Of a stretch of 64,000 nt of DNA, positions 1-10,591 are shown one piece after another. How positions within the stretch are numbered: position 1 is the stretch's first letter; the number at the start of each line of letters is the position of its first letter. Location of the stretch: positions 69,215,201 through 69,279,200 of the forward strand of contig OZ038422.1 of NCBI GenBank assembly GCA_964036155.1, given 5' to 3'. Below the pieces are notes generated by a model that had not been told where the DNA came from, ran no database searches, and saw nothing but the letters and a program-made list of their open reading frames with translations. This DNA comes from Diploscapter coronatus (lineage: Eukaryota > Nematoda > Chromadorea > Rhabditida > Rhabditidae). The position numbers and the translations under genes are program-made.

Positions 1-918
1 ACAGACCTGACACGTAGAATTCGACGATACTTGATAATAGAGCAGGGATTGAATTTCCATGCAAAGAACGGATGATTGTTGAAAATAAACGAATGCACGA
101 GAACCTATGGAATGTCTTTGAATCGATCGATAAAAGTACATCGTCCGTTCGACAGATTTGAATGCTACTCAAAGAAAGATTGAAGTTCGAAGGTTCTACT
201 GGAAAAAAGACGTCTGAAGCAATGGCAAAGTGACAGAGTTGTTAGTTAAGTGGATAGGCATAGCTAGAGGGAAGAGGGATGGAGTTGTAAAGGAAGCAGG
301 GAAGGGATGAGCAAAGAATTCAACAAACGATCGAAAAATTAGAATGAACAAGAAGAAGAGTAATTAGCTGCATAACTGCAGGAGAAGAAGGAAGGAGGAT
401 CAGAGTGAACCTGCCAGGGAACTGGGCCTGAGTTGGTGTTTCGATATCACTGAAAAACGCACAGGTGAGAAGGAAGGAGTTGAGTTATCATTGCAGACCT
501 TCACTTTGAAATACTTTTTCGACAAATTTATGAACATTTGCGCCGAAGTTTGTGCTTTCATAGCAATGATTTGCATTTTTTGTGGAAGGTGACAATTAAA
601 GTGAGACTAATTTGAGGCAGTCATTCTGAAGGCTTCAAACTAAATTGATCTCGAGTTACGGGGGAGAAGATTAACTCAGATCAGAGTGATTATAGAATCT
701 GGTTTGATCGAAGGTATGCGGAAATGTTCACTTTCGTGATGATTTTAGCCGATACTTCTTTAAATTTTTGGTGCATAGATTTCGAGATTCGCTAGTTTTT
801 ACTAAATAAAGATAGAATGTGTGCAGCACAAGATAGATTTAAAGTTATTGCAAAATTGTTCGCGTTTTACAGTTTAAAATGTTTTCAATTATCTTTAAAA
901 ATAATATTCTCGCGCTAA
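1..918. other. intergenic or 3'-flanking DNA, no gene seen
   Basis: No exon chain could be built on either strand. Positions 230-480 form a purine-rich block on the plus strand (many GAAGAAGG and GGAAGG runs) like those in the large introns further right. The rest is AT-rich. The end of the ZP gene lies at the right edge, so 3' UTR may be included. Confidence 0.4.
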
Positions 919-3871
919 TTAAAAATAAGACAAAAGCAATACAGGTTTCAGCGTTTTAACCTCAAAGATCGAGAAAAAAATAAATTTAAAAAGGCATAAA
1001 ATTAAATGTATTAAAAATGAATTACGTGGATGTGATTTGATTCGATTTTGAATGACGTAGAGAAGGAGGGTGGAAGTGAAGAGCAGCAGAGTGAGGAGGC
1101 TGAAGTAGAAAAAGACTGTCACATTAGAAAAGCACATCTGAAAAATGAAACGGATTTTTGAACGCTTGTAATCATTACCTCATTCCTCGCACGCTCATAA
1201 TAATCTATGACTGTAGGATGGTCGTTGAAAGTTTGAATTTCTGAATTTACGTCGATGTAAAATGAGTGACAAGATTTTTGGAAAAAAGTTAGCAAAGAGT
1301 TCGGAACATCTCTAACAAGTCTATGCGTATTTCTTAGAAATTGCTGGAATTCGCAATGTTTTCATAATTTTGAATAAAAATGAGCTATTTATTAACCTGG
1401 AGCATCGATTACTTGCAATGGCTGCGCAGAAATGTCGAAATCCACTGAGCGAGGACTGCGATTTGGACTAAAATAAAAAAAGATAATAAAATCTTTAAAA
1501 AGAAAATCGTACGATTCTCTATCGACGTTGTACTTTCCGTGAGTTAGGAAGGATTTCTCGGATTCTAAGTCATCGTATTCGCGACTTAGTGCCTGAAAAT
1601 TATTCTTGTAAACATTATGATAAAATAAAATACGACTTTTTCAAATAAAAATGTAAAATAAAAATCTTAAAACTTCGTATTTCATAAGAATTTTATAAAA
1701 TCGTCAATATCCCACCTCGAGAATATCTTCATCCGATCTCTCCGGTCTCGGAAAATCCTCCATTTCGTCTCCTTCCACTCGATTTGGAGTATTGATCGAC
1801 ACTGTTCCAGTAAAAATCATCTCCTTACATTGCTCTGTTGGAACCTGAGAATTCAGAATAAATTAATTTGGTTTCAAAATGATGCGAAACATCGACAATA
1901 AGAACAAATCTAAATATCAATCTATTTTTGACAAATTTGAAATTTCGGGTTAGAAAATTTTAACATGGGGATTTTGTGTGGCAGATCGTGATGACTTCGA
2001 TTCGATAAAAATTTACCGGACAGGTATCGTTCATGGATTCCTTTAGCTGCAGCCGAATCATGCACGAGAAGAACACCGTTTCCTTGTCTGCGAATTTGAA
2101 TACCTACAAATTTTGCGTAAAACTATCGAAAGAAAAATGCAATTAACATGTGATTTCTGTCCGACAGTCAAGTCATCAATGTATTGCAAATTATCGAGAA
2201 TGTACGTGTCCAGAGAGCAACTGAATTAGAGGTATATATTGCGACAGTCGAATTCAGTATTAGAAAATACGCGATTCAATGAGAAAGGAGTGTTTCTCGT
2301 TTTCTACCCGTTATTATAGTACGATGATTGTTTCATTCACTGTGCACATTAATGGCGTTCCTGATTGCGTACGCGAATTTTGTGTCTCGATTTCTGAATT
2401 CCCTAGAACACCTTTTCCGATTCCGGCTTCTGGATAGTGATCCACACACTCGTCTTCCACTTACAATAATGCTCATTTTTGAAAAGTCGCAATTTTGGTT
2501 TTTGAAACTCTTGCCGCAGTGTGATAGGAAAGAAAAAAGTCGAAACATTCATTTCGCATTGGAGCGTGCTATTACGTCGCCGAATTCTACTGGCGCACTT
2601 GATAGTATATAAATAAAAGGAATATCAGGATAAAAAGAATAAAACATGAAAATTAGTTCACCCCTGTTCGTTGATGATCAATTGCCCATTTCCCTGTCCA
2701 TCGTCCACAGAACAGCTGTGCACCGTCATACAGAATTTGTTCTTCGTTTGCGAAGTGCATGACCACCTGAAAAGGAACCCATGATAAATTCTTAAAATCT
2801 CAACAAACTTGTGATAAACAACATCTCCAATTGTGGCGTACTGAAGAAGTTCACCCTTTTCGTTGCTTTTCAGAACCTAAATTTACTCTTTCTTAGATTA
2901 AAATAACGGAATGTTGAAAATACCTGATAATTGCAAGTTGGCAGAGGAAGTCGACTGTCAATCGACGGAATCTCAGTCGGAGATTTGGCACTGAAATGAA
3001 ACTGCTATGAAAATGATAATCGGAATAGTTTGTATGGTCTGATTTTCCGAAAATATGATTTATCAGACAAAAACACTACGAAATACTCATGTTTTGCTAA
3101 TCTGAATTCTTGCCTGACATGAATGCTGTGAGTAACGACAGTTTCCTCCTCCAGATATTTGCACTGAATGTGGTAGGCTCGATCGCCCTGCGTTAGAAAG
3201 ACTGGATGCTCCATCAGAACGAGTGTCGTGTCGAGCTGCATGCCGCGGGGATTCGCCTGAAAGATTTTTCAAATATATATATATATATTTTTTTAATTTT
3301 AACATCGTATCAATTCCTCCCATACCGCATTGTTTATCCCATTTCTACTATCAAAGAAGGACCTTCCCAAAAATACAAGTGAAAGGGAACGATATACCTC
3401 AAAGTTGAAGTGGGAGAAAATGATACAGTCATAAAAATTTAGAATAAAATACGAGGTTTTATTAGAAAAGCATTATTTTTACCATTCTCTTCCTTCTGAT
3501 CCCACATTCTCCTGCAATGGAGAGTCCAATCGACACATTCCCATTCGAATCCTTGTTCGCATTTCTGCATTCAGGCTTATGGAAGAAGCCCTAAATTGAA
3601 TGTTTTGGATTTGTTTCTGTCTCAACTATCCCTAACCTTAGCATAGATATTCCCTTTGAATTGGCCGTCAGTGTGCACGTAGATGTTGATCATTCGATCG
3701 CCACATTCTATGCTCGGAGAATCTGCTCATTTCACTTTCCTTCACCAAAAATCCTTTTAGATCTGACTTACAGATTTTATTTTCACAGGAAGTTATAACG
3801 AGAAAAAATAGAAAAATTGAGTAATAGCGAAGATGATACATGAATGAATACAACAACAAAAAATACTGCAA
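919..3871 (-). CDS. ZP-domain (cuticlin-like) transmembrane protein
   Basis: Secreted or membrane ZP-domain protein of the nematode cuticlin-like class, which polymerises in cuticle or other apical matrix. About eleven exons join in phase. An N-terminal signal peptide (start MQYFLLLYSF; an in-frame Met also lies 10 codons in) is followed by the ZP-N part (IECGDRMINIYV, then ANPRGMQLDTTLVLMEHPVF and RAYHIQC). Next come the middle (LPLPTCNYQV, GELLQYATIGDVVYH) and the ZP-C part (WSCTSQTKNKFC, HSCSVDDGQG, CSLDTYILDNLQYIDDLT, KFADKETVFFSC). A linker leads to a final exon (from about 1140) with one hydrophobic helix (VTVFFYFSLLTLLLFT) and a short tail. The interval 2216-2655 is an intron; the open frames in it are chance. 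Signal peptide, ZP domain and C-terminal membrane anchor are the usual order. I cannot say which C. elegans paralogue it matches. The last exon could splice again after about position 1025, so the extreme C-terminus is uncertain. Its start lies only about 120 bp from the end of the upstream gene. Confidence 0.85.
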
Positions 3872-3990
3872 CTGTAAATATTAGAAATGAAGAAGGGGAA
3901 TGCAGTGTTTTTGAATAGCAATTAAATGGAGGAAAAGCATCTAATATGAATGGGGAATGGGATGACTGTCTGAGTGAGTGACTATAAGAA

Positions 3991-5681
3991 CTATAAGGGG
4001 AAAGGGCAGGCCAATTTGCTTACTTCGCTTACAAGCTGTTTCTCGCCTTCTCTTCATCTAGGTATAATTTTCCACATGGCCTTCATAAAACAATCTACCT
4101 AATTACGACAAGAATTTCGCTGATTTAGTACAGAATTTGGTATATTTATGAATAAAGTGCCAAATTTTGGGATCATAAATCAAAAGAGAACTACTTTTCT
4201 CAAAAGTGGCACTTACTATCCTGCAGAAATCAATTCGCTATGAGAAGGAAATACTTGGATTCCCAAAAATGATCTAATTCCAACAAAAATTTAGTAAGAA
4301 TGTTGTAAATGAGTAAACGATTTCACATGAAAAGAAATTACCTTGATGATGATGGTACAAGAAATTGGAAATTGATCCGGTTATGCAAAATTTTGTCCCT
4401 ACTCACTCGACATCGGTCTGCCTCATATCCATCAGGTTGATCACATTCCTGAAGTCTGCCTCCTCTTCCAACACTTTGCCTTCCTTTGTCCACGCGTCAT
4501 ACTGCTGAATTATAACGTCAAATAGTTTCTTTTTTTTAATTCAGTCATCCTGCAATGAGATAGTTATGCTTTACAAATTTAGTGAAGTTCAGCTTCAATT
4601 CGATTTATAAAGAATCTTTTCACAATCGATATAATAATGGATGGATAAGTAGCATTTGAAAGTGGACCTACATAATTGTCAAATTTGTCGATCCAGTCTT
4701 TGTACTGCATCAGATAGGATTCTGAAATATGTTCATGCAGAAAGAATCAGTTGGTAACCAGTTTACCCTTGTATTCCTTCGACAAATAGACAGACCGCTC
4801 GACATATTCTCTTGCCATTTTGCAAGCCAGGGGACAGGCTCCTGAAATTGAATAATATTGCTCACAGTTGATTTCATTGACAACCTGAAAACTTCAACTA
4901 TGCGAAATAGTATGGAGAAAAAGAATCTTCCCTACTATCCTACACCCTATGTTGCGTGGCTCGAGGACTTGAGGTTTTCAAATAGTCATTTCATCATTCA
5001 TGAAAACATACTCTCGACTTTGGCGTATCCAAACGTTTTTGATTTGTTGAGCTCGGCATCGGGAATCTCAGAGAAGGTGGGATCTGCGTTTAGGGCTGCC
5101 ATTATCTGGAACGTGAGCAGTTTTATTGAAACACATTCGAAAACTCTATTCAATTGTAGCTTGTACTGTGAGCAAATCAAGATTCCTGCGTAAAATTACA
5201 ATAAATGAAGATGGACAGAATGAGAATGAGCCATGGTAAGATTTTTTAAAAGAATTCAAACGATCTCGCCTGCTGATCAGTAATAGAGTCTCTGCCGCAG
5301 ATGACGTCATCGATCGTCTCGAGGATCTTCTTCCTTTTAGCGGCTGGACTCTCGCAGAAAGGCACACTCACCTCGCACAGCATCGATTCCTTCAGTCGCT
5401 TCAGCGTGGGGGAATCTTCTGAAGACATAATTTTGAACTGAATTTTCTTCTTTGCCTTCTTGAATAGTTTTGAAAAATTGTGCTCTAGTCTTCTATTAGC
5501 ATCGACATCTATTTATTTCTAGCAGAAATTTCGAACATTTTCAAGATTGAAACCTACCATTCTCGTAGAATCCACTGCTCTTCTCAGCCGGTCTCTTTCC
5601 TGCACTCTTCCTGGTCGGTTTGGAATGGAACAGATTCCTCGTAATCGCCTGTTTCTTCGATTTTGGAATAATGATCGGCAT
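3991..5681 (-). CDS. unrecognised basic/acidic protein, probably nuclear
   Basis: Not recognised. Exons joined in phase begin at ATG 5681 with a Lys/Arg-rich stretch (MPIIIPKSKKQ, then TRKSAGKRPAEKS). A segment ESPAAKRKKILETIDDVI carries a nuclear-localisation-like PAAKRKK cluster. Then come IMAALNADPTFSEIPDAEL and charged helical exons (ACPLACKMAREYVERSVYL, ESYLMQYKDWIDKFDNY, LEEEADFRNVINLMDM), a pattern that could form a coiled coil. No signal peptide or membrane segment is seen. One intron (left of 5270) appears to start with GC (CAG|GCGAGA), the only donor that keeps phase. The last exon is ambiguous: depending on the acceptor near 4050 the stop is at 3991 or about 4029. Length is about 230 residues. 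It shares a putative divergent promoter with the DGAT2 gene and lies just upstream of the ZP gene on the same strand. Confidence 0.6.
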
Positions 5682-6027
5682 TCTGAAACGTAGTTTATCT
5701 GAAAAGTTGTTTTTTTCTTCTTAACTCGAAAAAAATGAAAATCGAGAAATAGAAGGCAGAAATGAATCGAAGTTTGAAAAAAAAAAATGCAGCAACACAA
5801 GTGTCGATCGATTTTTGTCGCCTTTTTTCGATTCAAAGTCGATTTTTCTCTTGATTTTTTCTTCAAAGTCTGTATTTCCGTTCGGCATTCCGAACGTGTC
5901 CAGACTACTTTCTCCTCTCCCAGCTTCTCATGCCTCTAGCCTCGGTGACCTCGTTGACGCCACTTTGATCAAGTGCCACTTTAGCTTGAAAACTATTCCG
6001 ATTTTCGTGAACCAGTGGTGAATTGCC
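5682..6027. promoter_or_regulatory. divergent intergenic region between the basic-protein gene and DGAT2
   Basis: About 345 bp separate two start codons that face away from each other, so the promoters of both genes must lie here or overlap their 5' exons. The sequence is AT-rich with T-runs (5710-5870). No specific element can be named. Confidence 0.4.
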
Positions 6028-8143
6028 ATGCCAAACATCTTCTTGCCTATCAATCTCTCCATTTTCGAGTGTTTTCACGATTCCTTCATGCCCAGTCTGT
6101 CAATCTGTTTCAGCAGGATGTTGTCTCTGTCCGAGCAACTGCTCAGCCCTCTCAAAGGCCTGCTCTGCGCAGTCAGCGACCCTGCCTCGTGGCCCCGTCG
6201 TCTGCAGACGCTCGCCGTGATGCACTTCGTCTTCTTCTGGGTCCTCATGCTCATCATTTCTACCTGGGTAAGTCTTCCCGAAAAGCCGTCCAATTTCATT
6301 GATTTCTTTAGCTCCCCTCCTACATCTTCTTCTTCACTCCCCTGTGGTGGACGATGCCCCTCTACTTGGTCTGGTATTTCTACAGCTTCAAGGACCCTGC
6401 GCGTGGATCACGTCCCTGGGTGCGTAGATGTTTTAGCTAATTTTTGAGTAACACAATGTGATTCCAAGTTTTTTTTTTCTTTCAACGAAAAATAATTCTA
6501 TTAGTTTCAAAAGATTTATAATCAAATGAGAGATGTGACTTCAAACTTTTGCTAAAAAGGGATGTACTACGTCTGAAGCTAGCCCCTTTGATGCCTTCTT
6601 TTTACTCCAAAATTGACCGTAATTTTCTTTTACAGAGCTGGTACAAAAATCACAAGATCTGGAAACATTTCGCCGATTATTTCCCGATAAAACTCGTGAA
6701 GACAGCCGACCTGCCTCCTAATAAGAACTACATCATTTGGTAGGTCTTTCCAGAATCGCCCCTTTTAGTTTCTTTTTCAAGCTGTCACCCTCACGGAATT
6801 ATGTCGATCGGTTCCACACTTCATCTGCTCACCAATGGCACTGGATTTTCTGTAGGCTGATCAAAATCCTCAAGTCCTTTCACAAAGCTATTCAGGAAAA
6901 ATTTCCCGGTCTGACCTCAACGATCATGACTTTGAATGGGCAGTTCTACTTTCCTTTTCGGAGAGAAGTCGGCATGTGGCTGGGTGAGATATTTTTCGGC
7001 TTTCAGATAGTTGATATTGCAATGACAACTTTGAAGCGCAAAAATGCAGTATAAACATTTCCTCTTCCTTACTAACGATCCTTTCGTCATCCTCTAATTC
7101 AAATCATTTTAGGCGGTGTGAATTCCTCTGCTGAATCTCTGCAATATCTGCTGAAGAACCCTGGGAAAGGTAATTTATTCACATTTTATGCGAAAATTAA
7201 AATAAAATGGTACTGACATACAAAGCATGTGAGTTTAAGATTTTTTCTTTCATTATTTTGCACATCAGCATACAATTACGCGTGAATCATATTTCTCCTT
7301 TTTGCAATTAGTATCATTTGCAGGTCGTGCAGTCGGAATAGTGATTGGCGGAGCGACGGAAGCTCTGGACGCGCATTCGGGCAACTTCGATCTGAATCTC
7401 CTCTCCCGGCGAGGCTTTTGCAAATATGCACTAAAATATGGGTAGCTCTATTTTTTCTTATATTTCTCCTTCAAACATAATTTTCAGAGCAGATTTGGTT
7501 CCGATGTACAGTTTCGGCGAGAACGACCTGTACGATCAAGTGGACAATCCCCGAGGATCGCATTTCAGGAATTTTCAGGTTATCATTTTTTTTACTTTCT
7601 TTTGGAGATTATTTTGCTGTTATTTTCAGCAAACTGTGAAGTCCCTGTTCAATTTCTGTCCGCCTCTGCTCAAAGGGAGAAGCGTTTTCAACTGGAATTT
7701 CGGCCTGCTGCCCTACAGGAAGCCAGTCAATTCGGTCGTCGGCAAGCCAATTCAGTATGTTCAATTTTTTTAAACAACTTTTTACATAATCGGGTTATCT
7801 ATGATTTCACGCATTGATAATTCTGGCAAATGATATGGGAATTGAATATGCCTGTTTGAACATTTTCTATTCCTATTTCGTATATTTATTACGGAATCTA
7901 AATCAATATTTTCAATAGTGTGCATTTTTAGAAGAAAAATAGACTGTTCGTCATAACCAAAGTTTTTTTTTCATCCTACAAAATGAAATATTTGATTGTT
8001 TGAGTGTGGATCGAGTTGCCGATCCATCTCCCGACCAGATCGATGCCCTGCATTCTGCCTACTGCGAGGCCCTAGTTGATCTGTTCGAAGAACACAAATC
8101 GCACTACGACATTCCTCCTCATGTCCATCTCAATCTCTACTAG
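6028..8143 (+). CDS. dgat-2: DGAT2/MOGAT-family acyl-CoA acyltransferase
   Basis: Acyl-CoA:diacylglycerol (or monoacylglycerol) acyltransferase of the DGAT2 family, which makes triacylglycerol at the ER and lipid-droplet surface. Ten exons join with full phase agreement: 6028-6267, 6312-6419, 6636-6739, 6782-6851, 6896-6983, 7113-7169, 7324-7441, 7488-7578, 7630-7754 and 8005-8143. Near the N-terminus are hydrophobic segments ([15 protein letters not shown] and [19 protein letters not shown]). Then come family landmarks: [13 protein letters not shown], the catalytic HPHG ([11 protein letters not shown]), [40 protein letters not shown] and [16 protein letters not shown]. The C-terminal VVGKPI segment is followed by a last exon ending HVHLNLY. 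Length (about 385 residues) suits the family. Exon 4 uses a TTTTTCAAG acceptor, the only one keeping HPHG in frame. The symbol is by family; an MOGAT-type substrate cannot be excluded. Confidence 0.9.
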
Positions 8144-8979
8144 CATTCATCCCTCATCCACTACGCCGTTTACCCCCTCTGCGCTGTAAGCCACACGAGC
8201 GATATTAAAATTGGAAGGTAGGAGAGGACTAGAGAGTCGGAAAAACCGTACTCATCCTATATTAGGCTGAATTTATTTTTTCTTATCCAATTTTTCGCTG
8301 CGAGACGCTAAGCAAAGAAAAAAGATAGGGGAGGGAGGTAAGCGACAATGCGTCATCGTCATTTATTCATCTATTCATCAGGAATTGTCTTCTACGTTTG
8401 ATCTCGCAAGGGAAATGCACAGATCTTGATGAAACTTTCTAAACGGGCTTTCAATGACAGAGATCACAATGGTCAAGTCAAAATCCGTCAAATAGGAACC
8501 GGAACCAATGCATTCGCGGTTCTTTTTTAGTTGTATTTTATGTGATAAGTGAGCAAAATCGCCTATTAAAAATGTATGCAAATTTGTGAATACAAGTGAA
8601 GACTCCAGGGTTTTCATCGATTTCCTGCTTCCAGGTTCCTATTTGACAAGATTTGACTTTACCAACGTGATCCCCCGTCATTGAAAATCCCTGTTTGATA
8701 AGTTTCATCAGGATCTATGAGTTCCGATTTGCGCACTTCCCTTGTTAGCCTTTCTTCGATTTCATTTAAATTTGCATTTCGCTTATTCTGAGCATTTTCA
8801 TGATTTTACAAAACAATAAATTTTAATTTTTTTAATTCCTTCTTCGAAACAGTCAAGTTTTACACTTTAAAATGACATCGTTTTTCCTAAATTTTTAATT
8901 CAGTTTGCAAAAATTTCACTGGTTCAGGAAATTTAAGATGAATTTAGCAAAGAGAAGGAAATAATTTTGCATATTGAGA
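8144..8979. other. intergenic region, no supported gene
   Basis: Between two plus-strand genes. 8144-8240 is probably the DGAT2 3' UTR. A minus-strand open frame at 8378-8617 has no recognisable motif and no clear exon partners, so it is not called. Confidence 0.4.
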
Positions 8980-9772
8980 ATGAAGTATATGATCTTCATC
9001 GATAAAATTCATCCACAAGTAAGTCAATTACTCTAGATTTGATAGAATTGTTATCTAGCAGAAAGGCGCTCAAGTCGTCTTCAAAATCTGGACAATTGTA
9101 TTGGTTCTCAACATTGCTGCACTACTAATTAGTGATGGAAGATCTTCATTACTTATTTCAACATCATTCGAAGTAAAAAATGTCTAATTTCTAACGAAGT
9201 TTTGTTTAGTGGGCGATGATGCTAATCGATATTCCATTTATCATTTGCCTACAACTTGCTTTGAAGAGAAAAAATGCTTATATTCTGGTGCCTAGTATGA
9301 TCTCAATGGTTATCGGACTGCTAGTCAGCCTTTCTCATGCTTTCATCTACTTTTGTTTCTTTATATCGCATAATGGACTAATGGAACAGAAGATCCAAGT
9401 ATTTTTTCTTCATTTTATCTGAATTCTGTAAAATCTCTGAAAGATTCAGAATTGTACCAAATGGATATTCAATTTCATGCCTTTTCTGAACCTTTTGAAT
9501 TTCGATTTGAACGATCTAGAAAATTTAGAAACGGGTCAGAATAACTACTTTACAAAAGATACGTTATGATATTCAGCGGTAAAATTCCTGTCTTTCTGCT
9601 TGTCGGTTGGATTTTTCATAGCTACAATGATTCATTACTTCTTCCTTTCCATTCTATTCAGGTTAGTAATGTTTGCAGTATTACATTGATCTTCATTGCT
9701 TTCAGATGCTACAACTATTATTTGCATCTGAATAGCAATACCTCTAATGCTGAATTTCAAAAATCAAAATGA
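8980..9772 (+). CDS. small four-helix membrane protein, nematode tetraspan-like
   Basis: Integral membrane protein with four predicted helices; function unknown. Exons join in phase: start MKYMIFIDKIHPQ at 8980, then 9061-9172, 9212-9399, a loop exon near 9448-9526, 9580-9660 and a last exon 9706-9772. Helices: TM1 VVFKIWTIVLVLNIAALLI, TM2 WAMMLIDIPFIICLQLAL, TM3 MVIGLLVSLSHAFIYFCFFI, TM4 LSFCLSVGFFIATMIHYFFL. TM4 runs into RCYNYYLHLN and a short polar tail ending FQKSK. An extracellular-type loop between TM3 and TM4 (start NCTKWIFNF, with a possible N-glycosylation site NCT) is acidic. A four-helix protein ending in a CYNY-type motif is common among small uncharacterised nematode membrane proteins. 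No enzymatic motif is seen. The loop exon donor (GG|GTCAGA, about 9527) is inferred from phase. Confidence 0.65.
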
Positions 9773-10591
9773 CCAATTATTGCGCCACCAACTTTCCATG
9801 AAAATATTCACGAATTTATACTGAATGTGCAATCAAGTTTCGTGAAGAAAAAATATTCTATCTCTATCTTCATCAGATCAACAAATATTCAGTCGTGATC
9901 TTGTTCAAAACCTCCCCACATAGCCATTGTTATCGAAACAATTTCATAATTTTCAATATTTTATTGAGTATGAATATCAAAATATCTGACAAAATATTTC
10001 AATATTATAATCTTCAAATTCTCAACTGGATTATACAGTAATCGAGTAAAATCCAATATAACTCAGATTCAAATAGGAAAAATATTTTTAAAAATTTGGT
10101 CAAAATGAAACAGCATTGTCAAGTGAGTGAGTAAGTAGTGTGAATTGCAGCTGAAATGAATGAAATTGCTGCTAACAAGGAAAATGGAAAAGCACTCGAG
10201 GAAAAATTGAATTCCTAGCACTAACACCTGAAGAAGTGTACAGGTTGTACAGGTTATAGGAAATCTTACAATATTTGTCATTTCGAAATAGAAATCATAC
10301 TTGCTCAAAGGAACCGAAATGAGAGCGCAGAGAGCAAGAGAACCCGAATAGTTGCAGACATGCAGAGGAGAGAGAATAGTAACAAGAACAGAACAGATAA
10401 TATTGCTGAATACTGAATGAGGAAGTGAGATTATCGAAAGCGAATAAATGGTTGAAATTGGCACTGCACAAGAAGAACAAAGCAGTGCAGAGGTGAAGGG
10501 AAATGGCAAAGAAAAGGGAACAACAACGAGGAGCTAAGGATAAAGCACTTGAACACTATGAGCTATGAAGTAGGGTTAATGAATTGGTTGG
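9773..10591. other. convergent 3' flanks, no supported gene
   Basis: Lies between the 3' end of the plus-strand membrane-protein gene and the 3' end of the minus-strand KASH gene. A 146-codon minus frame (10069-10509) is pyrimidine-biased with no motif and is treated as 3' UTR or chance. Confidence 0.4.

Noticed and set aside
2328..2612. Open frames on both strands in the ZP gene
   Set aside because: They fall in an intron; the ZP domain is continuous only when 2216-2655 is removed (HSCSVDDGQG joins to CSLDTYIL).
8378..8617. 79-codon minus-strand frame between DGAT2 and the membrane protein
   Set aside because: No recognisable motif, no exon partner with matching phase; length is within chance for this AT content.
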